Shown: positions 32,193-44,777 of the stretch, piece by piece | How the letters are laid out: the number at the start of each line of letters is the position of its first letter | How positions within the stretch are numbered: the first letter of the stretch is position 1 | Assembly (NCBI GenBank): GCA_037445115.1 | Contig: JBBILC010000020.1 | Coordinates: 1-47,925 of the forward strand | DNA: 47,925 bases | DNA from: Trichothermofontia sp037445115 | GTDB lineage: Bacteria > Cyanobacteriota > Cyanobacteriia > B231 | Direction of reading: 5' to 3' | Notes under the pieces: generated by a model | Told to the model about the DNA's origin: nothing | Seen by the model: only the letters and a program-made list of their open reading frames with translations | Database searches by the model: none | Made by a program: the position numbers and the translations under genes

Positions 32193-32772
32193 TCACCCCT
32201 TAAGGCTGCACAGGATGTCCTGCTTGCGGCATAATAGCGAAAAGGGTCAACGGCTTTTCTGATTGGTTCCTGTTTAACTTCTTAATTTGATTTTTATTAA
32301 ATGGTCAACTGGATCGCCCGATCGGGCAGGCGGGTCGNNNNNNNNNNNNCCCCCTGTCTCCTATTCACCTCGCTAAGGTTGGCACCCCCCTAACCCCTTA
32401 TCCCATGTTGGCGATCGTCCCATGTGCGATCGCCTGTTTCGGCTTCCCCCAAACCCCCTAGGAAGCTGCTTTGGGCTGTTTATTTGGGCTGCTTAGCTCA
32501 AAGGCTCACTCATCCGCAATCGCTGTGTTGTACCGACTTGATACTGGTTTTGGTCTGAGATTTGGTCTTGAGATTTAGTCTGAATTTTGAATCTAAACCC
32601 TGATCCCGACGCTGACTCTGGCTTGGGTTCAGAGTATTAGGTTCAAAGGACAGGTTCAAAACCAGTGACCAAGGGTTCAGCCAACCGCTCCCTGCGGAAC
32701 AGGGCATTGACAACCGTACACCCTTGATGTAATAAGAGGTTTGCGCTGAGCGCAACCTGCCAGAGGAGAAGC
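32193..32772. other. tatD-rpoB intergenic leader with an N gap
   Basis: About 580 bp without a gene, with 12 undetermined bases at 32338-32349. It should contain the rpoB promoter and leader. Near 32560-32690 there are several near-repeats of GGTTCA(A/G) and TCTGA(A/G) units. I see no confident promoter, riboswitch or attenuator. The stretch immediately before rpoB has a good ribosome-binding site (GAGGAGAAGC before ATG). Confidence 0.5.
32338..32349. other. Assembly gap (12 N)
   Basis: Twelve undetermined bases in the tatD-rpoB spacer. Flanking sequence changes character from AT-rich to C-rich at the gap, so real length and content are uncertain. Confidence 0.95.
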
Positions 32773-36084
<3,312 letters not shown>

Positions 36085-36110
36085 GAAGTCGGGAAGCAGC
36101 AAAGACCTCA

Positions 36111-36143
36111 AGACCTCCGAGGTTTTGAAAACCTCGGAGGTCT
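36111..36143. repeat. 33-nt perfect inverted repeat between rpoB and rpoC1
   Basis: Two 16-bp arms (AGACCTCCGAGGTTTT and its exact reverse complement) flank a single G. The transcript would form a very stable hairpin. The T-run in the 5' arm and A-run in the 3' arm mean no downstream U-tract, so it does not look like a classical terminator. It is followed by AATCTAAA-type short repeats up to the rpoC1 start. Confidence 0.95.
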
Positions 36144-36202
36144 AAATACCGATTTTCCCCAATCTAAAATCTAAAATCCCAAATCTAAACTCTCAACCCC
36201 CC

Positions 36203-38145
36203 ATGCCCAAACTCGAACAGCGGTTTGATTACGTCAAAATTGCCCTTGCCTCGCCGGAACGCATTCGTAAATGGGGCGAACGCACCCTCCCTAACGGTCA
36301 AGTGGTGGGTGAAGTCACCAAGCCTGAAACCATTAACTACCGGACGCTGAAGCCGGAAATGGACGGCCTATTCTGTGAGCGTATTTTTGGTCCTGCCAAG
36401 GACTGGGAATGCCATTGTGGCAAATATAAGCGGGTACGCCATCGGGGCATTGTTTGCGAACGGTGTGGCGTGGAAGTCACCGAGTCGCGGGTTCGCCGCC
36501 ACCGTATGGGCTATATTCAATTGGCCGCGCCTGTAGCCCACGTCTGGTACCTCAAGGGCATCCCTAGCCACATGTCGATCCTGCTAGACATGCCCCTGCG
36601 GGAAGTCGAACAAATTGTTTACTTCAATGCCTATGTCGTCCTAGACCCAGGTAATGCCAAGGAAGTCGGCTTTGACCTGGAAGAGAAAAAGCTACTCACG
36701 GAAGAGCAGTGGCACGAAATCGAGGATGAGATTTATCGTGAAGAAACCCGTCTAGAAGGAGTGGAAGTGGGCATTGGGGCAGAGGCGCTGCAACAATTGC
36801 TCGATCGCATTGACCTAGAGTCGGAAGCCGAACAACTGCGGGAAGAAATTGCCAACTCCAAGGGCCAAAAGCGGGCCAAGCTCATCAAGCGTCTGCGGGT
36901 GATTGATAACTTTATTGCCACGGGATCGAAACCCAGTTGGATGATTCTGGAAGTCATTCCCGTGATTCCGCCGGACCTGCGCCCGATGGTGCAACTGGAT
37001 GGGGGACGCTTCGCCACGTCGGACTTGAACGACCTTTACCGCCGGGTGATCAACCGTAATAACCGCCTCGCCCGCCTCCAGGAAATCCTCGCGCCGGAAA
37101 TTATTGTCCGGAACGAAAAACGGATGCTCCAGGAAGCCGTGGATGCCCTGATCGATAACGGGCGGCGGGGGCGCACCGTGGTGGGGGCCAATAACCGTCC
37201 CCTCAAGTCTTTGTCCGATATTATCGAAGGAAAACAGGGCCGCTTCCGCCAAAACCTGCTGGGGAAACGGGTGGACTACTCCGGCCGTTCCGTCATTGTG
37301 GTGGGTCCCAATCTCCAGATCCACCAGTGCGGCTTGCCACGGGAAATGGCGATCGAGCTCTTCCAGCCCTTTGTCATCCATCGCCTCATTCGCCAGGGCT
37401 TGGTCAACAACATCAAAGCCGCCAAAAAGCTTATCCAGCGGGGCGATCCCAGCGTGTGGGAAGTCCTGGAAGAAGTGATCGACGGTCACCCCGTCTTACT
37501 CAACCGGGCACCGACGCTGCACCGTTTAGGGATTCAAGCCTTTGAACCGATTCTGGTGGAAGGTCGAGCGATTCAACTGCATCCGCTCGTCTGTCCCGCC
37601 TTCAACGCCGACTTTGATGGGGACCAAATGGCCGTCCACGTGCCCCTCTCCCTGGAATCCCAGGCGGAAGCGCGGTTATTGATGCTGGCCTCCAACAACA
37701 TCATGTCTCCGGCCACCGGGCGACCGATTATCACCCCTAGCCAGGATANNNNNNNNNNGAGCCGGGCGTGGGCCCGTCGAAGGACATGGTCTTGGGCTGC
37801 TACTACCTGACGGCGGAAAATCCCAGGGCACAGCGGGAGCAAGACTACTACTTCGCAAGCATGGACGACGTGATTCTGGCCTTTGAACAGGAAAAAATTG
37901 AACTGCACCAGTACATTTGGGTTCGCTTTGATGGTGAAGTCGAGGATGATGAGCCGACGGGTGAGCCAGAAGTCGAACAGACCGCAGATGGAGGTGTGAT
38001 CAAACTCTATAAAGGCCAAAAAACGGGTAAACGCCTGCGGCGGGTGCGGGAAGATGCGGAAGGAACTGTGGTTTCTCAATACATTCGCACGACACCGGGG
38101 CGGGTGATTTACAACCAGACGATTCTGGAAGCGTTGGTTGGGTAG
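36203..38145 (+). CDS. rpoC1: RNA polymerase gamma subunit (RpoC1), interrupted by an assembly gap
   Basis: RpoC1 is the N-terminal part of beta', separate in cyanobacteria. Residues 1-515 run cleanly from the ATG at 36203 and include the zinc-binding CHCGKYKRVRHRGIVCERCG and the catalytic NADFDGDQMAVHVPL with the Mg2+ aspartates. Reading then reaches a 10-N gap at 37749-37758. After the gap the frame is shifted by two bases, and the protein resumes at MVLGCYYLTAENP (ATG at 37786) through a C-terminus at 38145. Joined, this gives about 634 residues, close to the family length. The bases right after the gap read EPGVGPSKD in the resumed frame, which duplicates the position of RPIITPSQD before the gap. 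The interruption is therefore an assembly junction rather than a true frameshift. Confidence 0.9.
37749..37758. other. Assembly gap (10 N) inside rpoC1
   Basis: Ten undetermined bases. The sequence on each side encodes two different versions of the same nine-residue segment of RpoC1, so two contigs appear to have been joined at overlapping but non-identical ends. Confidence 0.95.
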
Positions 38146-38230
38146 GTGAGTGGGTGAGTGGATGAGTGGATGAGTGGGTGAGTGGGTGATAATAATCCTC
38201 GCTTCCTGCTCCCGACTCCCAACTCCCTAA
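38146..38230 (+). repeat. Short tandem repeats between rpoC1 and rpoC2
   Basis: Immediately after the rpoC1 stop there are about five to six near-copies of an eight-base unit GTGAGTGG/GTGAGTGGAT-like motif, followed by a CTCCC-rich stretch (TCCCGACTCCCAACTCCC). This fills most of the 133-bp spacer before rpoC2. Confidence 0.75.
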
Positions 38231-38278
38231 AACTGAATTTCGCGTATACATCACGGGCTATTGGGTGAAGAGGTCGCA

Positions 38279-41200
38279 ATGACACAAGCAAATATCATTT
38301 TCCGCAACCGGGTGATTGATAAGGGGCAGTTGCGCAAGTTGGTCGCTTGGGCGTTTACCCACTATGGGACGGCCCGGACTGCCCAGGTGGCCGATCGTCT
38401 GAAGGATTTGGGGTTCCGCTATGCGACGCGGGCGGGGGTATCGATTAGTGTGGATGACCTCCAGGTGCCGGACACAAAACCGCAGTTGATTGCCGAAGCG
38501 GAGCAGGTGATCAACCAAACCAACGATCGCTATGAACGCGGTGAAATTACTGAAGTTGAACGGTTTCAAAAGGCGATCGATACCTGGAATGAGACGAGTG
38601 AAAAACTGAAGGACCAGGTGGTCGATAACTTTAAAAAGCGTGACCCGTTGAATTCTGTCTACATGATGGCGTTCTCCGGAGCGCGGGGGAATATTTCCCA
38701 GGTGCGGCAGTTGGTGGGGATGCGCGGTCTGATGGCCGATCCCCAGGGGGAAATTATTGACCTGCCCATTAAAACCAACTTCCGGGAAGGACTGACCGTC
38801 ACTGAGTACATTATTTCTTCCTATGGTGCCCGTAAGGGGTTGGTTGATACGGCGCTGCGGACAGCGGACTCTGGCTACCTGACCCGACGGCTGGTGGATG
38901 TCTCCCAAGATGTGATCGTTCGCGAAGTGGATTGCAATACCCAACGGGGGATTTGGCTGGAGGATATGCGCGATGGCGATCGCGTCCAAATCCATCTCAA
39001 GGATCGGCTGATGGGACGGGCAACGGCGAATCATGCTGACGGGCGGATTGTTCATCCGATCACGGGTGAAATTCTGGCAGAGCCGAATACCATCATCAGT
39101 GATGATCTGGCCCAAGCCATTGCTGATGCCGGAGTGAAGCGAGTTTTGGTGCGATCGCCCCTGACCTGTGACGCCACGCGATCGGTGTGCCAGTGCTGCT
39201 ATGGCTGGAGTTTGGCCCATGCCCAGATGGTGGATATGGGGGAAGCCGTCGGGATTATTGCGGCCCAGTCGATCGGGGAACCCGGCACCCAGTTAACCAT
39301 GCGCACTTTCCACACGGGCGGTGTCTTCACGGGCGAAGTCGCGCGGCAGTTACAGGCTCCCTTCCGAGGCGTGGTGCGCTACCCCACGAATGTGCGCCTG
39401 CGGTCCTTCCGGACCCGGCATGGGGATGATGCGTTTTTAACCGAAACCAACTTTGACCTCAAACTCGTTTCGGAAGGCGGGCGCACCCAAACCTTCCAGA
39501 TCGCCCAGGGTTCAATCCTGATGCAGCCGGATGGGCAGGAGGTGGAAACCAATCAGATTTTGGCGGAAGTGCCGATCGCGGGACGGGCCACGCGCAAATC
39601 CACTGAAAAAGCCAGTAAGGATGTGACCACCGACCTAGCTGGTGAAGTGAAATTTGCCGATATCGTGCCGGAAGAAAAGCGCGATCGTCAGGGCAACATT
39701 ACCCGCTATGCCCAACGAGGGGGCCTCATTTGGGTCCTGTCTGGGGATGTTTATAACCTGTTACCGGGAGCCGAACCCACGGTGAAAGAGGGGGACGTCG
39801 TCAACATCGGCGATACCCTCGCCGAAACCAAGCTCACCACCGAACATGGCGGCATCGTCCGGATTCCCCAGGATGAGAGCAATAAGACCGTTCGGGAAGT
39901 CGAAATTATCACCGCCTCGGTTCTCCTAGATCAGGCGCGGGTGCGGGTGGAAGGCTCCCAAAGCCGGGAACATTATGTGATCGAAACCACCACTAACCAG
40001 CGCTTCTTCCTGAAAACCACACCGGGTACCAAGGTCCACAGTGGCGAAGTCGTGGCTGAACTGGATGACAAGTCCTACCACACCGAGACGGGCGGCATCA
40101 TTAAATATGCCGGGGTAGATGTGGCCAAGAAAGGCAAGGCCAAACAGGGCTACGAAGTCGTCAAGGGGGGGACCCTGCTGTGGATTCCCGAGGAGGCCCA
40201 CGAGGTCAACAAGGACATTTCGCTGCTGGTGGTGGAAGACGGCCAATATGTCGAAGCCGGGACTGAAGTGGTCAAGGATATCTTCTGCCAGAGCAGTGGT
40301 ATCGTCGAAGTCACCCAGAAGAACGACATCCTGCGGGAGATCGTGATCAAGCCCGGTGAACTCCACATGGTGGATAATCCGGAGGACTTGATTGCCAAGG
40401 ATGGCACCCTGGTCCAAGCAGGGGAAGAGGTGCTACCGGGGTTAGTTTCGGAAGACCTGCGCTATATCGAATCGGTGGAAACACCGGAGGGACCCGCCCT
40501 GTTGCTGCGTCCAGTGCAGGAGTTTAGTGTTCCCGATACCCCCTCGGTGCCCAGCCAGGAGTCGGCCAGTGAAGCCGGTCGAGCGATTCGTCTGCGGGCG
40601 GTACAACGCTTGCCCTATAAGGATGGCGAACGGGTAAAGTCGGTGGAAGGACTGGAACTGTTGCGTACCCAGTTGGTGCTGGAAATTGACAAGAACTCAG
40701 GCACCGATCTCGGTAAGGAAGATCATCACCTCGCCGCTGATATTGAGTTGGTGGACGATGAGACCGATCCCGATGTCAAGCGCCTGCAACTGGTGATTTT
40801 GGAATCCCTGGTTATCCGTCGGGATGTGGTGAGTGACCCTACCCAGGGGGGGACCCAAACCAGCATTCTGGTCCATGATGGCGACCAAATCGCCCCAGGG
40901 GCTGTGGTGGCTCGGACTGAAATCCAGTGCCGGGAAGCGGGCATTGTCGGGGGGATTAAGGAAGTTGCCGAGGCGATTCGCCGGATTTTGGTGGTGCGGG
41001 AGGCCGATCGCGTGAGTGTCCCAACCCCTGGTCAGGCCCCAATGGTCAATGTGGGTGACTTGATCGTGGAGCGCGATCGCCTTACTGCCGAAACCATTGC
41101 GAAACAATCGGGGCAAGTGGTGGCTGTCAACGAGGGTGAAATCCAAATCCGCCTCGGTCGGCCCTACCGGGTCTCACCAGGGGCCGTGTTACACATTGAA

Positions 41201-42325
41201 GACGGCAGCTTAGTCCAACGGGGCGACAACCTGGTCCTCCTGATCTTTGAACGGACCAAGACTGGGGACATTATCCAGGGTCTCCCCCGGATTGAGGAAC
41301 TGCTGGAAGCCCGGAAACCGAAGGAAGCTTGCATCCTGGCGAAGCGTCCTGGTGTGGCCCGTGTGGTCTACGGTGACGACGAATCGGTGGAGGTCCAAAT
41401 CGAGGAAGAAGATGGGGTGGTCACGCCCTATCTAATCGGGCCGGGGCAAAACCTGATGATTTCCGATGGTGATCAGGTAGAAGCTGCCAGTCCCCTCACC
41501 GATGGCCCCGCTAACCCCAACGAAATTCTGGAAATTCTCTTCCAGTACCACCGCGAACGCGATGGCCTCTACCAAGCCTCGTTGATCAGCTTGCAACAGG
41601 TGCAAAAATTCCTGGTGGACGAGGTGCAGTCGGTGTACCAGTCCCAGGGGATTGATATTTCCGATAAGCACATTGAGGTGATTGTCCGCCAGATGACCTC
41701 GAAGGTCCGGGTGGAAGACGGCGGTGATACCACCCTCCTACCCCAGGAATATCCGGAATTGCAAGAGATCGAAAAGATCAACGAAGCGATGTCGATCACG
41801 GGTGGTGCCCCAGCGGAATACACCCCCGTCCTCATGGGGATTACCAAAGCCTCACTGAAGACCGATAGCTTTGTCTCGGCAGCCAGTTTCCAGGAAACGA
41901 CCCGGATTCTCACGGAAGCAGCGATCGAAGGTAAATCCGATTGGCTGCGGGGCCTCAAGGAAAATGTCATTATTGGCCGCTTGATCCCGGCGGGGACAGG
42001 GTTCAATACCTACGAAGAGACCGCTAGCTTCGAGCCGGATATGGGCGACGGCATCACCCTTCTTGATGAGGATGAGGATGCCGATGATCTGAAGGACGTG
42101 ATCCTGGTGGATGACGAGGTGGCGCGATCGCTCAACCCCGAACCGCCGTCCAAGTCTGGTTCCGAATTCCGATCGGCCTTCAGCTTTGGCAGCAGTAGTC
42201 GCAAGGGCGACAAGTACTCCCCGATTCTGGGTGACGATGATGAGCTAGTGGATGATAACAATGGCTACGACCTAGAGGAGGACGAAGAGGAAGAGGACGA
42301 AGACTTTTACGATGATGATGAGTAG
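38279..42325 (+). CDS. rpoC2: RNA polymerase beta' subunit (RpoC2)
   Basis: RpoC2 is the C-terminal part of beta' in cyanobacteria. From the ATG at 38279 (MTQANIIFRNRVIDKG) it has 1348 residues. The trigger-loop/bridge region is clear: MVDMGEAVGIIAAQSIGEP and TQLTMRTFHTGG at about residues 320-350. Between about 350 and 980 lies the large cyanobacterial SI3 insertion of repeated beta-barrel-like modules, with recurring VxxGxxV patterns. The conserved GLPRIEELLEARKPKE resumes near residue 1010, and the protein ends with the C-terminal jaw regions and an unusually long acidic tail (D/E-rich from about residue 1318 on). The frame is open six codons earlier. Confidence 0.95.
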   Translation: MTQANIIFRNRVIDKGQLRKLVAWAFTHYGTARTAQVADRLKDLGFRYATRAGVSISVDDLQVPDTKPQLIAEAEQVINQTNDRYERGEITEVERFQKAIDTWNETSEKLKDQVVDNFKKRDPLNSVYMMAFSGARGNISQVRQLVGMRGLMADPQGEIIDLPIKTNFREGLTVTEYIISSYGARKGLVDTALRTADSGYLTRRLVDVSQDVIVREVDCNTQRGIWLEDMRDGDRVQIHLKDRLMGRATANHADGRIVHPITGEILAEPNTIISDDLAQAIADAGVKRVLVRSPLTCDATRSVCQCCYGWSLAHAQMVDMGEAVGIIAAQSIGEPGTQLTMRTFHTGGVFTGEVARQLQAPFRGVVRYPTNVRLRSFRTRHGDDAFLTETNFDLKLVSEGGRTQTFQIAQGSILMQPDGQEVETNQILAEVPIAGRATRKSTEKASKDVTTDLAGEVKFADIVPEEKRDRQGNITRYAQRGGLIWVLSGDVYNLLPGAEPTVKEGDVVNIGDTLAETKLTTEHGGIVRIPQDESNKTVREVEIITASVLLDQARVRVEGSQSREHYVIETTTNQRFFLKTTPGTKVHSGEVVAELDDKSYHTETGGIIKYAGVDVAKKGKAKQGYEVVKGGTLLWIPEEAHEVNKDISLLVVEDGQYVEAGTEVVKDIFCQSSGIVEVTQKNDILREIVIKPGELHMVDNPEDLIAKDGTLVQAGEEVLPGLVSEDLRYIESVETPEGPALLLRPVQEFSVPDTPSVPSQESASEAGRAIRLRAVQRLPYKDGERVKSVEGLELLRTQLVLEIDKNSGTDLGKEDHHLAADIELVDDETDPDVKRLQLVILESLVIRRDVVSDPTQGGTQTSILVHDGDQIAPGAVVARTEIQCREAGIVGGIKEVAEAIRRILVVREADRVSVPTPGQAPMVNVGDLIVERDRLTAETIAKQSGQVVAVNEGEIQIRLGRPYRVSPGAVLHIEDGSLVQRGDNLVLLIFERTKTGDIIQGLPRIEELLEARKPKEACILAKRPGVARVVYGDDESVEVQIEEEDGVVTPYLIGPGQNLMISDGDQVEAASPLTDGPANPNEILEILFQYHRERDGLYQASLISLQQVQKFLVDEVQSVYQSQGIDISDKHIEVIVRQMTSKVRVEDGGDTTLLPQEYPELQEIEKINEAMSITGGAPAEYTPVLMGITKASLKTDSFVSAASFQETTRILTEAAIEGKSDWLRGLKENVIIGRLIPAGTGFNTYEETASFEPDMGDGITLLDEDEDADDLKDVILVDDEVARSLNPEPPSKSGSEFRSAFSFGSSSRKGDKYSPILGDDDELVDDNNGYDLEEDEEEEDEDFYDDDE

Positions 42326-42326
42326 G

Positions 42327-42395
42327 TCAGTCACCCCTCGCTGAAGCAAGGGAGTGGCTGGCATGGCCCAGCCGGGGGTCAGCGTTTTATTAACC
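42327..42395 (+). terminator. Candidate terminator after rpoC2
   Basis: A long imperfect hairpin directly after the rpoC2 stop pairs CAGTCACCCCTCGCT with AGCAAGGGAGTGGCTG, and a second one pairs GGCTGG with CCAGCC. The following sequence has GCGTTTTATTAA, a weak T-rich stretch. It may act as terminator or as a processing structure. Confidence 0.4.
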
Positions 42396-42470
42396 TGTGG
42401 TGTGCTTAGGGTGACCAGAGGGAGTGAACGTTGGCCCATTTTAATTTTCATTACAATGTAGAGTTTGCCG

Positions 42471-42974
42471 ATGCGTCCCCTGCGCCCTGTACCGATCCCG
42501 CCGCGTCCCGGCCAAGAATCCGTTTGGGATTATCCCCGTCCGGCCCGCTGGGAGGAGACTGCTCAAGAAATCCAGGTGATTTTTAATGGCGTTACGATTG
42601 CCCATACCCGTCGCGGTAAACGGGTCCTGGAAACCAGTCATCCCCCCACCTATTACATTCCCGCTGCTGACATCCTGCTTGACTGTCTCCTCGAAACTTC
42701 CCGCATGAGTGTTTGTGAATGGAAGGGGCGATGTCGCTACTATGATGTGGTTGTGCAGGATAAGCGGGCCACTTTTGCCGCATGGCGCTACTTTGATCCC
42801 AGCCCGCCCTTTCAGGCGATTCAAGCAATGTATGCGTTTTATCCCAGTCGCATGGATGCCTGTTATCTTGAGGGGGAGCGCGTGACTGCCCAAACCGGTG
42901 ACTTTTATGGTGGCTGGATTACCCAAAATATTGTGGGTCCCTTCAAGGGGGCACCAGGAACGATGGGATGGTAG
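42471..42974 (+). CDS. DUF427 domain-containing protein
   Basis: A 167-residue soluble protein of the DUF427 family, whose function is not established. Motifs include VWDYPRPARWEE, IQVIFNGVTIAHTRRG (quoted as NGVTIAHTRRG), RVLETSHPPTYYIP, CEWKGRCRYYDVVV, AAWRYFDP and a C-terminal FYGGWIT region. The start is the ATG at 42471; an in-frame TTG six bases upstream is less likely. It follows rpoC2 by about 145 bases and precedes a GH19 hydrolase. The family fold is a small beta-rich barrel in known members; no cofactor-binding motif is visible here. Confidence 0.9.
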   Translation: MRPLRPVPIPPRPGQESVWDYPRPARWEETAQEIQVIFNGVTIAHTRRGKRVLETSHPPTYYIPAADILLDCLLETSRMSVCEWKGRCRYYDVVVQDKRATFAAWRYFDPSPPFQAIQAMYAFYPSRMDACYLEGERVTAQTGDFYGGWITQNIVGPFKGAPGTMGW

Positions 42975-43073
42975 CAGGGGCAGGTTACAATCGCGCTAGG
43001 GAACGCTGTCTCTGCGTGCCTGGGCGCGTTAAGGGCGTGGATCGCAGTTCAGACGACTTCAGGGAGAATCGCG

Positions 43074-44039
43074 ATGGAAGCGAAAAATATTAAAGTCTAT
43101 CGCCAGATGGGGATTGATCGCCTAGAGCAGTTATTGCTGGCAGAACCGGAGCGTATTCACCGAGCCGATTTTTTTATTGATACGGCCATTCGTCAACAGT
43201 CCAATCCCAAACTGCCCGATCGTCCGGTGGGGGCCAGTCCCTATGTGGGTTTATATGGGGCGGGGGCGGCTATGCGGGACCACCGTCGCGTTGCCCTGGA
43301 TCGTCTCCGGGAGTTAACCCTGCCCCTCGAAAAATTTGAGGCGGTCGATCGGGAAATTGATTATTTCATTCGCTTTATTTCCGACCTACCGCCCCGACCA
43401 GAAAATGTTGATCCCTACGTGCGCTTGTTTGTCTTACCCACCAATACACCGGAGCCGGGTAATTTATTTCCGCCGGTTGGGGAAAATACCAGTGGTAAGC
43501 AATACATCACAGTAACCCAATTGGTCCAAATTGCCGGGTCCTCGGAACTACGATCGCGCATTGAGTCCCTGACACCGGGGGTCAACCAAACTTTTGAACG
43601 GTATCAAATCAATACTCGACTACGCATGGCCCACTTCCTCGCCCAGGTGATGCACGAAAGTGGTGGCTTCCGCTGGTTGCGGGAGATCTGGGGACCGACG
43701 GATGCCCAACGAAGCTATGAGGGGCGGCGCGATCTGGGTAACACCCAACCGGGCGACGGCAGGCGGTTTATGGGCCGGGGCCTCATCCAATTGACTGGTC
43801 GGGCTAACTATACCGCTTTTTCTAGAGATTTGGGGGTCGATTTTGTGGCCAATCCCACCCTGGTTGAACAACCTCCCTATGCCGTGATTGTGGCCGGATG
43901 GTATTGGGATCAACGCAAGCTCAATACGTGGGCCGATCGCGATGATTTAGAAGGTGTAACCTACCGAGTAAACGGTGGTTACAATGGCCTAGACGATCGA
44001 CGGCGCTATTTAAATCGTGCCAAAACGGTTCTGAAGTAA
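43074..44039 (+). CDS. Glycoside hydrolase family 19 protein with unknown N-terminal region
   Basis: The C-terminal ~175 residues (about 145-321) are a GH19 chitinase/endolysin-like domain: AHFLAQVMHESGGFRWLREI with the catalytic glutamate, then SYEGRRDLGNTQPGDGRRFMGRG and LIQLTGRANY, and VNGGYNGLDDR near the end. GH19 enzymes cut chitin or peptidoglycan. Residues 1-~140 are not a recognised domain; they contain NPKLPDRPVGASPYVGLYG and a similar ENVDPYVRLFVLP segment, so perhaps two related short motifs. No signal peptide is seen, so export would need another route (or the enzyme acts inside, like an endolysin). A GGGAG sequence precedes the ATG. Peptidoglycan is a more likely substrate than chitin, by inference. 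Confidence 0.85.
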   Translation: MEAKNIKVYRQMGIDRLEQLLLAEPERIHRADFFIDTAIRQQSNPKLPDRPVGASPYVGLYGAGAAMRDHRRVALDRLRELTLPLEKFEAVDREIDYFIRFISDLPPRPENVDPYVRLFVLPTNTPEPGNLFPPVGENTSGKQYITVTQLVQIAGSSELRSRIESLTPGVNQTFERYQINTRLRMAHFLAQVMHESGGFRWLREIWGPTDAQRSYEGRRDLGNTQPGDGRRFMGRGLIQLTGRANYTAFSRDLGVDFVANPTLVEQPPYAVIVAGWYWDQRKLNTWADRDDLEGVTYRVNGGYNGLDDRRRYLNRAKTVLK

Positions 44040-44151
44040 TGAGGCCGCTTGCGCACCAGAAGCTTGTGCCGCAGACCATTAATGCCGAAATTCCGTAATG
44101 CCGAAATCCCGTTCCTTCTCTTGGCGCGGTATCTGTTGACAGGCCAGACGG

Positions 44152-44451
44152 CTACGATTTCAACGCACCAATCAGTTTAATGCGCAAACACTCTAAGTGG
44201 CCTAAATACAGCTTTAGGGCTTGGGCTTCCGACAGAGATGCCACGAACTGAAGGCGCTGATCAATGGGTTCCTGACGGACAGCATAGCCTGGACAATCGA
44301 TGGGATTGCCCCCCAGGGGACACTCAAAAATTAGGCCATAGAGCATTGGTTTCACCGACTTAAGATGGCGAGCAGTTTCAGCCAGCCGATCAATATTGGT
44401 GTGGATTTGTTGGATAAGCACCTGCATTTGTGGATCGTCTGTGTGATCCAA
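44152..44451 (-). CDS. Small hypothetical protein
   Basis: A 99-residue protein with no signal or membrane segment. It is rich in helix-forming residues: QVLIQQIHTNIDRLAETARHL (quoted as LIQQIHTNIDRLAETA) at the N-terminus and LSEAQALKLYLGHLECLRIK at the C-terminus, with a central FECPLGGNPIDCPGYAV loop bearing two cysteines. I do not recognise a family. Start at 44451 gives MDHTDD; no strong ribosome-binding site was identified. It is divergent from sodB and 113 bases from the GH19 gene. Confidence 0.55.
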   Translation of the reverse strand: MDHTDDPQMQVLIQQIHTNIDRLAETARHLKSVKPMLYGLIFECPLGGNPIDCPGYAVRQEPIDQRLQFVASLSEAQALKLYLGHLECLRIKLIGALKS

Positions 44452-44777
44452 ACTTACCCCCTGTACAGAAATGAGTTGGCAGTTTCAGGATAATTAAGCC
44501 CTCAACTCTTATTGTAGAGGTCGGCGGCAAAACTCTAAGCCCCTGACCCTAAAATTAGTCCCTTGCCTGACCGACGCGGCGATCGCGGCGAACCTTTACT
44601 GAGGTTGGCGACCAGTGTCGAGACATTTTGGGATACAATCAAAATTGTAAAGTTCTGTTGCTGTCAGGGTTTGCAGGGTTTTGCTTAAGCAAAGATGGGG
44701 CTGATCGAGGCCCACCAAAACCCTAAACTTGGTACTCAAGCTCAGTAACTTCAACCCTTGTTAGAGAGGAATCGAAC
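44452..44777 (+). promoter_or_regulatory. sodB upstream region with structured leader
   Basis: About 326 bp between divergent genes. TACAAT (44634-44639) and ATTGTA (44644-44649) form a small inverted repeat around CAAA; TACAAT could be a -10. In the likely 5' leader, AGGGTTTTG (44675-44683) pairs perfectly with CAAAACCCT (44716-44724), enclosing two smaller hairpins. A ribosome-binding site (AGAGAGGAATC) precedes the sodB ATG. Confidence 0.45.

Noticed and set aside
36203..38145. Genuine frameshift or split of rpoC1
   Set aside because: The break coincides with a run of N of arbitrary length; flanking segments are alternative versions of the same residues.
38146..38230. CRISPR-like repeats
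   Set aside because: Units are about eight bases, directly adjacent, with no spacers; no cas genes are present.
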